Shown here in pieces: positions 32,763 to 45,700 of a stretch of 64,000 nt of DNA. Where the stretch lies: NCBI RefSeq assembly GCF_947623445.1, contig NC_135246.1, positions 18,707,856 through 18,771,855 on the forward strand, written 5' to 3'. The notes under the pieces are model-generated. The model worked only from the letters and a program-made list of their open reading frames with translations. It made no database searches and was not told the DNA's origin. Source of the stretch: Clavelina lepadiformis. Lineage: Eukaryota; Chordata; Ascidiacea; Aplousobranchia; Clavelinidae. Within the stretch, counting starts at the first letter, position 1. Each line of letters starts with the position of its first letter. Both the position numbers and the translations under genes were made by a program.

Positions 32763-35700
32763 TCATGCGCTTGCCCAATAATGCGCCCCGCCTCTCATGC
32801 TCCCCACTGCGGAAGATCCATGCCGGGCCGGGTTTGGTTCGGTTCCGGGAAGCGAGGAATGTCCCGAAACCGTAAAGTTTTGTTGGCTTGCCCCTCCGCT
32901 TATGTTAACTGGCTGACGGGGTATTTGTGACGTCATTGTAGAGTAGGGGTTGTAGTGAGCCGGGTCCATTGAATAGTTCCATCTCACACCACATTGCTCG
33001 CTTGCCATTTCCACGACATCGTTGGGAAATGACGTCATACATCCCGGATATGATGTCATCCGGGACAAATTAGAGTACGTTTCTGCCTCCATTACGGAAT
33101 TGTCTCTGGCGGTCGCAGTTGTGTTCCATTGTGATGTGTCGTTCAAGTAATGGGGTTCTAATGAGGCCGATGACGTCACTGTTTCGACACTGTTGTCTTC
33201 ACTAGACGTGTTAAAACCCGGATACGTCATAATTATGTCATTTCCATTTTGGTGTTTATGCAAGAGTTGCTGCTTCAGAAGTTTCTTGAATTTAGATCTT
33301 CTGTTTTGAAACCAGATTTTCACCTGCAAGTATACGTGTTATAATTTTGACAACAAACACCGAAAATCCTGCAATACACTGCGAAAATTATAAATTATGC
33401 AGCGATAAGTTCATCTCGAAAGCTTTTCTATCAAGCGAAGACAGTCATGCCAAATTGCCTCCACTTAGAAATCGTCATTTTTCATTCTGTGCCCTTATCG
33501 CACCTTCCATGCTGCTTTCAAGACCCATTTGTCGTGTCAATCACGTGATTAGAAAATTGCCTAATTTAGATGAGTCTCTTTATGGCAAGGCAAACTTAAA
33601 GTGTCGATCACGTCACGTTTTGAAAGATCTTCTGTTTCATAAATTGGTTCACCTTCATTGCTGAGGCCAATTTTAAAAACTGAATCGTGAAATGAATTAT
33701 TTACGGGGCTTCAGAGATCACAGCGATTATATTATGGGACATCTAGCGGCAACCTCCATTCATTGCATTAATTGAATTTTGTCTCATGTGAGAAAATGTT
33801 TAATTCAAAACATTCTGTAAAAAATTCTGTTTAATTAACACACTCAGGTATTTTTAAGTGGACAAACGGCGCTGTATGCAAAAAGTTCAAAAAATAACCT
33901 GCACAATTTTTATTATACAACAGCATTTTTATTAATATGGGTTATGATTCATAACGTAACGTCCACAACTTATTCACGGAAATTTATGTTATTGGAACCA
34001 AGCATTGTATGCGTACTTTTACACTTGCTTATTCCACTAATAAACCGTGAATAAGCAAATAAAAAATTTACTTTTTGAATTAAATAAATTCAAAACTTAA
34101 TGTAATTGTAATAATACTTATATCGTCAAAAGTAGTTGCCACAAATCTAAAATGTATTATAATTTCTTTATTCATTACACGTTTTAGTTATAGACATTTT
34201 TTATGCATCATGTCTTGACATTAAAACGGTTACGTTGATTAAGGTGTCTGTATCAGTCAAATTAAAATCGGTTTTGAGAATTAAAAAATATTCCTTGGAG
34301 TATCTGGGCAAAACGAAGCGTTTGTTGCAACCTATTATTAAAACGAAAACATTTTTGCTTTTTAATATAATAGAGATGCACTTAGCTCGTTGATTGTTTA
34401 AAATGGGCTCGTTTTATTAAAATCGCTTTAATAGGAAAAATTGACCCAATTGCCTTCCGTTTTCTCGGCTCGTTACAAGATAATTTCCACCCTTACAGTA
34501 TTACTTAAATTCACTAACTAATCTAATTCCCCGTTAGTATATATCTATGTTCTGGTAAGGGCGAGAGCAGAAGCAAAAAGACTTGTTGCAACTAATTCTT
34601 ATAAAAATGTTAAGCAATATACTTGACGGATTATTTTGTTGCACAGCTAATATATAGTGGATTGGAGAAATTCTGAAAGGAAATTTGTAATTTCAAAAGG
34701 TTTTGCAACACGTCATGACTGAACGTATGACCAAACTTAACTGATTTTAGATTAAAGGCTTTACTTTGCTTTTTTCAGAGATATACAGCTGCTTATTTAT
34801 TAACATATAGCGGGTTATATCCGGCAAATTTGACGAAGACGCGCAATATATTGAGATGGATTTATGAAATTGCAGGTTAGATGCGACATAGCCAAATCTC
34901 GGGGATAGAAATAACGTATTCTTACGCCACACCTGCGTTTGGGTTACACCAAGGGAAGCCGCAAGTTCCGCTCTTTCAGGAAGTGCCAGATATTGAGTTC
35001 GTTGAAATCTCCGCACCAGCTGCTGCAGCTGATAGCTGGTGTAGATCGTGCGCGGCTTTCGCGTCTTTTTCCCTTTCCCCGGCGTCTGCCCGCCACCGCC
35101 GCCGTCGCTGTCGCCATTTTGGTTTTCAGAATTCGAATCCGGCTCCGAGGGCGAGCTCTCCCTTCGCGATTCTTCTCTTCCGTTGTCATAGCAACCGCTT
35201 GATGCAACCCTGGCCTCGTTGCTTACCATTTCAGGCGCATCAAATTCGGTGGATGAGGGCAGCGAAGATTGCGGGTCAGCCTGAAGCGTTGCTTGAAGCG
35301 AATTGTTCAAATCGAAAGTGTGACGAGCGGACATTTGCGGAGTAATTCTTGGCGAATCTTACAAAAAAATACAAAAGATTGAGTTAGACAAGCCGTAAAA
35401 TGAAAATTTTAAATCAACTTTTTTCATTTTAATAATCACATATCCTCAGCGGTCAGCCTATAGCGCGAACCTCAAATAACTTTCGAGCTGTAAGACATCG
35501 ACAACTCATAAATCTGATAATGACATCTACTTTCAAGAATCTGAATAAATTCACTTACGATTGAAAAAGTCAAGCCTCGATTGCAAAGCTTCGCTTCGTT
35601 TGCAAAAGCCGTAGGTTTCAGGCTGGAATGTGTGAGAAGACCTGGAGCACGATCCTTGGTTGTTGATCTCATTGTTGTAATCGAAAAACGACGAGACGGG

Positions 35701-36063
35701 AGGTTTGACGTTTGCTCCTGAAAAATTGTAGTTGATGTTTGGAGGATACGAGGTTCCGGAGGAATAGAAGACTGGTCTTTGCAGACAAAACGAAGAGTTG
35801 GCGGTTGATCCTGCGCCGGTGTGCGGCGGCACCGTATAAGACTTTATCGTTGGATTCTGCGCGAGATCGTTGTTGCGAAGAAATCCAGAAGACTTCTGCT
35901 GGCGGATGCCACTCATGTAATCCGGTGGCTCTCGTTTGATCTCTTGATGCCACGGCCTGCAACTTCCAACAGGTGATTCTGAACAAGAAGAAGACGGTCT
36001 GGATAAAGACTCAGATCTTGACAGCAGGAGACTGGATGAAGGCGCCACTGCCATTTCCTGCAT
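32763..36063 (-). CDS. Dll: Distal-less (Dlx family) homeobox transcription factor, first of the pair
   Basis: Three coding exons in phase: 36063-35559, 35357-34933 and 33323-32763, giving 496 residues. The homeodomain is about residues 267-326 ([20 protein letters not shown] at its start, [18 protein letters not shown] at its end) and is clearly Dlx-type, with [15 protein letters not shown] and Gln50. The intron lies between homeodomain residues 44 and 45, the usual Dlx position. It is preceded by an acidic, Gly-rich segment and a basic KGKK. The N-terminal exon is Ser-rich with an [10 protein letters not shown] motif, where a sumoylation-like IKRE can be seen. The open frame continues upstream of the ATG at 36063 to acceptor-like sites, so an earlier exon may exist. 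Dll proteins bind TAATT sites and pattern epidermis and appendages. Confidence 0.92.
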
Positions 36064-39000
36064 TGCTTTCTCCTTTGCTAGTAAATCTCGGTAGAGCAAA
36101 GATTCTAGGTTTGTTACCAAATGAAAATTGTCAAATTTTTGTGAATACCTGGAAACCGAATACAAGACTGTGTTATGTTAGGTGTATCAGGCATATACTT
36201 AAAATAGATGATCTCTTAATGACTGACGTAAAGGTAGAACTATGTATTTGCTTTCCTAAATTGCTTTCATGTTTCGGGCAAAATTGTTGGTTTTTACAAT
36301 TGTCGTTTTTTCACAAGCTTTTCTTTATAAATTATTTTATAAACATGACGGTGCATCGGCATTACTAAGATGTTCCTGGCACCGACTCAGGTAAACCTCC
36401 CATATAAATTTTTACTGTTCTTTTCTTCGAGCTCATAGTTGTAGGCTATTGCGAAGTTCGTTCAATATCTATAACTGTTAAGTCAATAACTATATAACTT
36501 TCTTTATGTATCTTTTGTGTATAACTTAAAAACTAGTAAGATAACGACATATCCAAATATTAATGGCTGACCGTATTCCAATTATATAATCTAAATTCTA
36601 AAGCCTGTCACGTATATGGGACGAATAAATGAAAATGTATGATGACCGCCAAAATCGGTTTTACAAAATTTCCTTTCCGACGTTTCCTTTCACTCACATT
36701 TGTTCATAAACAGACTTTCTAAACCTTTCTTTGATCAACTTTACCGTGATTGAACTCTTTGAAAGATGGCATTAAATGTTGACCTCAATTGGGACTTTGC
36801 TGTCCTAGTCAGCAGGTGAATCTCGGCTCGTCTTACTTCAATTATATACTTCATTCATTTTCGGGTGATTTGTTTTTACGAAAGAAAAACGTCGATGTAA
36901 TTTTTTTCACTTCTTCGTCCGTTCTGCCCTTTAGCGACGGTAAACTCGGGTCGCGCGATTTGCTTGTCTTCAGTGAAACTTTATCAGTGCCGCCTTTTTC
37001 CGCGCTCAAGCGCGTCTTAAATCGCGACAAAATCACCGGTTTTCTGTTTCAACAATAAAACAACTATTTTCGGGGGTTACGCGACTCACAGCGCTTTTCA
37101 TGCAGCCTAGTTCCATTATTATGACCCAATATTTGCCTCAAAGCGCATGTAAAACTATATTTTCGGTCGCGATTATTTACTTTTTAGTCTTTAATCAGAT
37201 TAAATTTCAGTTCTAATTACGTGTATCTTTTTTGAAGTAGTATCGCTCGCGTAGCTTTCTGGTTTCGCCCTTGTAAGGCGAACGCTCGACCATAAAATTT
37301 GACAACTGACATTTACAGTTGATTTCTCCAAAGTGTACTACGAAATACTGCTTGAAATGCGCGTACGCGTATACTCAAACACAACGTTCAACAGGTACTT
37401 TCTTTAACATCTCTTTCGCCATTTTGAAGGCGGTAGCTTACATTATTATTTGTAAGTTGTGGTGATGACGCACCACCATCGTTGCGATGCCCACGACAAG
37501 GCTGAGTAATAAAATTGTAAAAGGTTGAATTATGCATAAATTTCACGAGACAAAATAAACCTACTTTTAAAAGTGATAAATCAAACACAGAAAACCAATG
37601 CAGTTCTTGCCGTATTAGCATTTCGAAATGTTTTAACAAGTTGTATAGATGAAAAGTGTAAGAAAAATCGAATCGACTTCAACAATCATACCGTTGCAAA
37701 TAAAGCTGCAAGCGCAGGAATTATATTTACTTAAAAATTAATCTGACATGTATCGGACGTAAATGTTTGTCCAAATTCAGAGAAAATATAAACAAATAAG
37801 TATGGTAATATACTCATTAATTTTAACTCATTTATTTTAAGTTTTCGTAATTAATGCATACACGGTACCAATTGAGTCAACTTAGTTTGTCGATTAGCTC
37901 GTTAATAAACCGCCACAGCTAACGACCGCCTAAGCATACAACAGGACCACCAGCGTGCTAAGTTGGAACATTTTTTCGCTTTTTTTTTAATTATGTTATC
38001 TAATCTCAGCTGGTATATGGTCACAAATGACAGTTTAGGGCGAAACTATATGTTTTGTACGTCGTACGAAAACAGTCAGTTACTGTTATGTTGCACATTC
38101 ACACAATATAGACCTATACTGTTGAAGAAATATACCTTGAATTTTAGATTTTAAATTTCCGAACCTATATCTTTGTGACAATTTTAAAATCCTTATCAAA
38201 TAATAATGCCGAAATTAACTAAACGGCTATACCTATAATAAAAAAGACAAATCAAGAGCTTTTATTGTGTCACAGTGGCGAGATCTTAACTAATTGTAAG
38301 TGTATGGTAACAAACCTAATAGTCTGGGAAGGTATCCAGTGACCACAGTCGCATATGCAATATTAATGCGCTATTGTTAGAGCTCTATGATTAATTAAAG
38401 AGACGACAAGAGATTAAAACGGCAACAGCATGCCAATGTTGTGCTAACATTTTTGTAAAAAACACTTGTTTGCCCGCAGAGTTTTATTTATTTATTTATA
38501 TGCCATTAAGGTGGAGTTAACTAAGAGAAGTGAAAGCTGTACTTTAATTCACCGACAACAAAAACAACAGTTTTCCGTTTGAGGCACTGAGCTCTTTTGA
38601 TGTTTGCAAGAAATACAAGCAACGCAACGGCAATCGACTTTGATGAACTAAAGAAAGGCATCCTTCATTTATAAATATAATTGCCTTTCTCCCACCTTTT
38701 GGGAGACACAATTACCAATCTGACGATCTTACGGCGTATCATTTTACGACAAATCTTACGTCTGCAGGCGAAATACTTTCCCCTTGCCCAGCACGCTGGT
38801 AGTAGGCCTATCTACAGATGTCCTCGCTGTAGTTTCCTCAGCTTAAACGGAGAATAATTGCTTTTCATGGACTCTACAGTGGGTTTCAAATTACCCGAGG
38901 AACGAGATTATTCCAACGATAAAGTGACGTAATAAAGTTAAATTCGGTCGAAATGTTTTTTTATCGGTGATCATAGCCACGATGTCACGTGCCGTGTTCT

Positions 39001-39890
39001 ACCGCCGCTTTGAAGTCGCAATATTTTCCTTAAAGACAATTATGCTCGCCGATGAATTGGATTCTGTAAGACAGAAATTGCTCCCAACTATCAGACATTA
39101 GCGACCTTCTTGGCATACTTTCGTTGATTTCTTGGGTTTATTCTCACCAATTTAATAATATCAAAGAAAATTATGTGACTGTCACCAGCAATAGTTTAAC
39201 AAAATGGACAATATCAATTTAATGTAACTCGATCGCAAAATTGCGCGCGGTTTCAGCAAAGCTTGGTGTTATGACGTCATGCAGAGGATCACAATGTTAT
39301 GTTGACTTCGACTGAGCATTTTGTGGAGCACACAATAGCGCAAATACAGCAGCATTCTACATACAAAATTAGCTGGCAGCGCCACGATACGAACAGCAAA
39401 CATTGGCAAAACATCCAGTGAGTGCCAGTGACAAAATAACTTGTGCAGAAAAAAGCAGTGATAAATAATCGGTGACAAAAACTTGTGCAGATTCGATTCC
39501 ATGTGCAGAAAAAGTTTCGCGACAATTTACGCGATTGTTCTCGCAATTTTGATTGGCTTGTGGTCCTTACGCAAATATGTTGCTGGTAAAAGGGTAAGCA
39601 GAAAAAAAGGAAGACAAAAAACTTGTGAAAAATGAAAAACGTGTGTGCTTCAGAAAGGTGTGTGTGACCTTAAAGGCAAGCGTCTACAGTGTCTACTAGG
39701 CATTTACAAAAATGCTTATAAAAAAGTTTATATCAAAATGTTTTAAAAAATAATTATAAATTATTATTATAAATCAGTTCCCTGTAATACTGTAAAGGAC
39801 ATGGCGTAAAAAAGTGCCATAAGTGCCATAATTGCCAGTGTTTCAGCTACAGCATTAGCATAAGCATCGTCGGGTGTCTAAGCCGCTTCT
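36064..39890. other. spacer between the two Dll genes
   Basis: 3.8 kb without a convincing gene. It holds the promoter of the first Dll gene and the 3' flank of the second. Enhancers shared by the pair would be expected here by analogy with Dlx clusters, but no site is demonstrable from one sequence. Confidence 0.5.
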
Positions 39891-42752
39891 TCACCAAACG
39901 CTGGGCTTATGGCTGTAAAAACCACACACTGGGTTTGAACTATTTTGCATGCCGTTGCCCCCGGCAACGTTTGGAATGTAGTTGTTGTTGGCAGGATGGA
40001 CAAGGTTGTCATAATTCATTCCGTCGCTTGGTGGGGCTGACAAATATCTCTGATTTGCAGAAAATGGCGTGCCGTTGTTGATAGCACGCGGGTTGAGGTG
40101 ATTCTGCTGTCTTGCTGCGTGCATTCTTGAAAACTGGTCGTAGCACGGAGCGTAAAACATGTTTGAATGATCTGTAAAAAGCAGAATCCAAAAACTTTTA
40201 GTAATTTGTCGAATATCGGTGACAAAGATCTTAAAAAACGAGACATGAAATTAAAAATGACATGAAAACAGGCTGAATTAATGACCATATAACTAAAATT
40301 TCTGGGCTTTGCACCTTGGTAAGCAGCTGGCATATGTGCTGGTTGAACTGTGTTCGATTGGAAATGGTTTTCTGGCTTAAACATATTGCCTTCTTGAACA
40401 CAAGGTGGTGCACCTGCGCTTTCTTGCATGGGGTATGTTGGGACGTTGGTGTTTTGACCGTAAGCCATCGCACTGCAAAATAAAATACAAGTTTACATGT
40501 CAAAATTGTTGCACCCTTTAAGCTAAAAGGAAATGTGAAAGAGATATTTCATATTCTGTAAATTACTAAGAAACGATCTTAACCTACTATAGCTAGAGCA
40601 ATGGTTTTCAACCTGGGGGTCGCGACCCCCGGGTGGGTCGTTACATATGCCAGAATCAAAATTTTTGTAAAGGGGTCGTTAGTTACATTGGGTTGTTAAA
40701 ATGGGTGGCGGTATGAAAAAGGTTGAAAACCACTGAGCTAGAGCAACGATCATAAATGCGTTAATTTACACCCTGAAGTTGGTGCTTTAGTTCTTAGCCT
40801 AAATACGAGATAAGAGTAACAAGTGAACACATTTAGTTGGCAAATTCACCCCTCAGTTGGCATGCATGGCATATTGGGAGCGTTCCAACTTTCTTGTACG
40901 CCATGGTGATTGTTGGTTTGCGCGAGATTCAATTGTCCAGTATTGCTCCGGAAATTACAGTCTTCGTACTCCGGAGCCTGGTTATCAACCACGCTCTTTA
41001 TCCCAGCATCATCGAGGTCATTAATGGCGCCCGTTTTCAGCAGCTTCTTGATTTTAGAACGCCGATTTTGAAACCACACTTTCACCTTCGTTTCGTACAA
41101 AAATATTTAGTATAAATAATAAACCTAAGAAAGGTGGTTTTGGATGTAAGGTTTTCGTTGTCACAGTAGACGTGAAGCATAGTTATCGACTATCGTTGCA
41201 GCAAATACCTGTGTTTGAGTGAGCCCTAGATTGGCGGCAAGTCTAGCTCTTTCAGGCAACGCAAGGTACTGTACTTTCTTAAAGTAGGAATGCAGCTCCT
41301 GCAGCTGGTAGGTGGAGTACACTGTTCGTGGGTTACGTTTTTTCTTCGGCTTAATGGAGTCGCCGGGAGAAATACTTTCTGGTGGAGAGTCGACGCCTGA
41401 CGTGCAGTCATCCGGTGGTTCCACGTTCCCACTTTGCGCCACCAAGTTAGAACTCAGTGCATTTGTTTCGTTGGAGCCTTGTGGCCAATGTGAAAGCGAT
41501 AATCCCTGCCCTTCGGGCGTTGTCCAGTTTTTTGGAACGTCTATATCGGATAAGAAACAGTATTACGCACATTGCCGACTGCACGAAAGCCATCAAGCAC
41601 ATAAAAACCTCTTACCAACTGTGCCTCCACCACACTCTTCTATTAATTCTTTCAATTCGGTATCAGTCGCGTTTGGCCCTGCTTCTACTGGCGCTAGATT
41701 GACGGCATCGTTAAGGTTGTTAAACAAAGACAAATCTGTAGAATTGGGATGGTTATGTTTGTGCTAAGGATAGCCTAGGACGATACAAACCCGAATACAT
41801 TTGGTGAATATCGCCAAGGTGGAATATTCGGACGAATGTGAATAGCCTATTAACAAGTGGCAAACCAGAATACAACATTACCTTTGATACATTTATCGAC
41901 TTTAGTGAGCAATTAACATCAAGTTTGGCAGCTTTAAGTAGAAACAAGATTTCTTGGAATGAAAATGATTTACCAAAAGAACTTAGGTGTCACTTGCCAT
42001 TTAACTTTTATGCTTTAACAGAAACGTTAGAAAAAATTCAGCAGCTTCTGAACAAAATTTTATTTTATGGTGCTGATATAAATATGTTCGGTATGCGACC
42101 TATATAGGCTATTCTCGTGTGCACGGGCCGTAATAATCTTCCTCGCGACCCATCCCTAATCTGTACTGTAGGAAATGTTGGATCCATTCGCCTCAGGCAG
42201 TGTCGATTTTTAAAAAGCAAACAAACCATTAAGCTTACCCGGGTCCGAATCATCGAAGACGACAGAATTACCGCTGAATTCCGGTATTTGGCCGATCCTG
42301 GATATATGATTGGGGCGCAATGATTTGACTTCGTCTTGGCTGGCGTCGGCAACAATTCTACTTGGGGCTTCTTCAAAGACATCAGAATCCGGCGTATCGG
42401 GCGGTGTGACTGTGGCCGCGTGTTGTTTTTTGTTGGGTTGACTGTATTCGGCGTTAAAGGATTCACCGTTTACAAACGCATTGTTGGGATTAAGTTGCTG
42501 CATAGAGTTATTGCAAAAAACGGCCTTACTATCACCATAGCAACGACTCTGAACTTGTTTTAAGCCATTCATATGTTGTCCAGTAATATTGTTACTTGCA
42601 AGATTGCCAAGTTCATACGGTGGCGAATAGTTCAATAAATTGCTTGTATCGCTTGTTATACCGCGCACATCTTGAAACAGCTCCGAAGAATCCAATTCAG
42701 CCATCGCCTGAAGATTGTCACATAAACCATCTGCTGACATGTCTTCAAACAT
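39891..42752 (-). CDS. Dll: Distal-less (Dlx family) homeobox transcription factor, second of the pair, diverged
   Basis: Six exons in phase: 42752-42239, 41735-41616, 41540-41209, 41085-40850, 40472-40315 and 40171-39891, giving 546 residues from the ATG at 42752 (a second ATG follows 12 bp later). The homeodomain (about 279-338) is Dlx-like ([20 protein letters not shown]) but changed elsewhere: [20 protein letters not shown] and [16 protein letters not shown]. The intron after homeodomain residue 44 is shared with the other Dll gene; the remaining introns are not. N-terminal acidic segments include [16 protein letters not shown]. The C-terminal half is Asn- and Gln-rich. The frame upstream of the ATG stays open to an acceptor at 42766, so a 5' exon is possible. 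Which gene is Dll-A and which Dll-B I cannot tell. Confidence 0.9.
40599..40735. mobile_element. hAT-type MITE with 8-bp target duplication
   Basis: The ends are CAATGGTTTTCAACC and, inverted, GGTTGAAAACCACTG. The identical 8-mer AGCTAGAG flanks both sides (40591-40598 and 40736-40743). At 137 bp it is non-autonomous. It also holds the palindrome GGGGGTCGCGACCCCC. It lies in the intron between exons 4 and 5 of the second Dll gene. Confidence 0.9.
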
Positions 42753-45700
42753 GTCGTAGTTAGACCTAACAGAACAACATACTGTAATAACGCTAAAATC
42801 ACAAGAAAGTTAAATAAAATTTTTGCCGGACAAGGTGACTTGGCCCGTGCCACTGAAGTGACCGCATTATGTCTCTGAAACACTGTTTGTGACGTAATAT
42901 GCACCTCGCACAAAATCTGGAATGTTAAGTGATTGAAACCAGCAATGATAAAATTCCCGCACTCATTTCAGAAAATCTCAGATAAGCAGTGCAGTGTAAA
43001 TAAAATGCCGATGGTTTTTGAAAAAAATTCACCGTACCTCTGACAAATACAGGACAACCATCTGACGCGGAAATAGCTTTTAAACTGAAATCTAACCGCG
43101 AATCATCAAAGCCGGTACCAAGCGTACTGTACTCTGCTGAAAACTGCTTATTCCGGCGAAAACTAAACGACACGATACCGGATACGGTAAGTAAGCCTGC
43201 CACTAAGTATACGTACCTGTGGATATCATTGATATTTCAATAACCTTACAGTAGTTCTTGCTAGCGGCAGCGAAAAGCGAGTTGTTTCCCGCAGCTTGTA
43301 CGGAGAACGAATGATAACGAATTACTAAGCTTGTCAATAAATGCAATGGTTGCAAGAATACAACTGCCTGTCATGTTTAAAATAAACCTGTGTAGAAAAT
43401 GGTTCTGGCGTTAGTACTTTTAAGATGGAAACCGCGCAAACATTCCCTTCGGCTTTTTTATTGCTGGTTGTATTCCTTGCGCCGCCGGCGTAATGCGGGA
43501 GCTTGTCCAGCAAAATGCTCATTGTTCGCGTGCATCAAAACCAAGATAAAGACGCGCTCTTCTATTGTCTTTACTACGAACACCCCATTGTTGTTTTTGC
43601 ATTGCGAAAACGCAAACACCGAGGTGTTTAATGTTTTATTTGTATTTATGCACACCGTGTTTGTTGTTTTCCTTGGGTGTTTGACATGTTTTCGTTTGAA
43701 TCTTGACCATAAGCTATACTTTACATGACAAAACCCCTGTTCGGCGTTAGTCTGTACTGTTTCCGTTTGCCTGCGTGTAGCACCAATAACATCTGCATAA
43801 CAGCATCCTGCCGTCTATACCCTGCTGGAATTTATGCACAAATAGCGATAGAAGCTGAGCTGGATGCAAGTTAAGATGGCGGACGAAGCATCGAATGTAG
43901 ATTTAGTTGTCAAACACCTTCATTTTATTTTTCGCCTTAAATGCTGGGGTCGAAACATTGCGCTAACTCAGGTGCTCGTAACATATTAGCAACGATGATA
44001 ATTACGACAACGAAGGCGAGCAAATGTGACAAGGCCTTACGTCAAAATATTGTAGCTTAGTTAGTGATATAATCATGACAACTCACTGATGTATTAATTA
44101 CATGACTGCGATGTAAAAGGAATGCATTAGAATGTTGCGTTTGTATCATCGTGATCACAGCAAATCAGAACACTTACAAATGAAACGATATCTTTGTTCA
44201 TCTGTTTGGAAAGAATATCACTTCTCTGTAAATCCCCTTCGATCGGATGTTACATGTTCTGCATTTTTTGAAACATCTATATTCCCATGTTTAAACGAAA
44301 CGAACCACAATATATCTATCAATGGCTATACCGGAATCCGAGATGCATTTGAAAAGATCTTTTGGAAAAGTAACCGGGTGGTTATTTTTTGTGTTAAGTA
44401 AACTTTAACTTAGTTGATGATCCATACTTTGCCGGAGTTTGCAATGGCCGATTTGTGAGCTAAGTTTTAAAAGGAATATACTTGTAGTAGTTATTATTTG
44501 TGTACTCTTATGAGTAGTCTTTGCCTTCTGGTGCCCAAAAAGTTTTGCAACTCTGACTGATTAGTGCACGAATATGGAGAAGAATTCGAGAGGATTCAAC
44601 ATGCAATACAGAGCATCGACTTGACGACTTCTAAAATATTTTTAGTCATTTTGCGATGAGAAAAGTAGTCCCGTACTCTGGAGCGATTTTCTGTGGTTCG
44701 CTAAGTCTCGACTTAAATCAAGAACAAAAATAGGCTTTCAATGGCTAACAATAAATCTTAAAACAATTAAAAGCCGCGATAATTGCCGGGTTGTTGCAAC
44801 GACCGCTTCTGGTCATTTTTCGTATTGTATTTATGACGACTTAGATCAGACGATAAAATTCGTTTGTCCTAAATTTCACCTGCATTGCAACGCGTTTCTG
44901 TCAATCGTAAAATCTTCGTTCACGTGACTTGCTTATATAGTTGACTAATCCGCGGTTTTTTCCCGCTCTTTTGATCATACACGTCAATCAATTTGAAATA
45001 TTTTTGGTTTTTGAGAGACAAATCCGCTTTTCATGTGAGATTGCCTGAACTAACTACTTTAACCAAAATGCTAAACAAATTTACTATACAGCTACACTAT
45101 ATAACAACGGTGACCATGAAAAGTTCGCAAGCGGCATAAAAGCTGGTTTGTTGGCCACTGATATTATTGCTTTAAACCTTTGCAAACAGTATACTGTATT
45201 ATTATTCGAAGTTTAGACAGTTTTCTCTTAAATCGTGTTTCCTTTAGAGACGTGTTTTAAGCAGCGTTTATTCATCTCTCTTTTCATTGCTTTAGATATC
45301 AAGGCGCCCGCAAATCATAATCAGCTAATTATATTGCTCGTTTTTACAGCTCAGGGTGATCAAGCCCTTGCACCACATTTGCTGTGGTACTCGGTGTGTG
45401 GTATTTGTCGGATACTCGGTTGCTGTTGCTGGTAGAAATATGTAAATTATTCCTTAAATACATTATTTTGCATCTTTGAGAAGGTGTGGAACCGGTGACA
45501 GTGTAGTGAAAGTTGCAACGATTGTACGATCAACGTAATTTATTGCAAATAACGAACTTTTTTGATGAAAAATACGACAACGACACATTTAACCCGTTTG
45601 GGTACCGACCGTTTGAATGCACAATGTAAATCACGGTAATTCACAGTTCCAGAAGTTTTAAGCACAGCTATGAAATACGTAAGCCTGATTGGAAGTGATT

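Noticed and set aside
34881-35345. 154-codon plus-strand frame
   Set aside because: It is the antisense shadow of Dll exon 2, whose reading frame contains the homeodomain.
41312-41767. 151-codon plus-strand frame
   Set aside because: Antisense shadow of Dll exons 2 and 3.
42925-43203. 5' coding exon of the second Dll gene
   Set aside because: Its donor leaves phase 1, while the Dll exon acceptor at 42766 needs phase 2; the joined frame does not reach the homeodomain.
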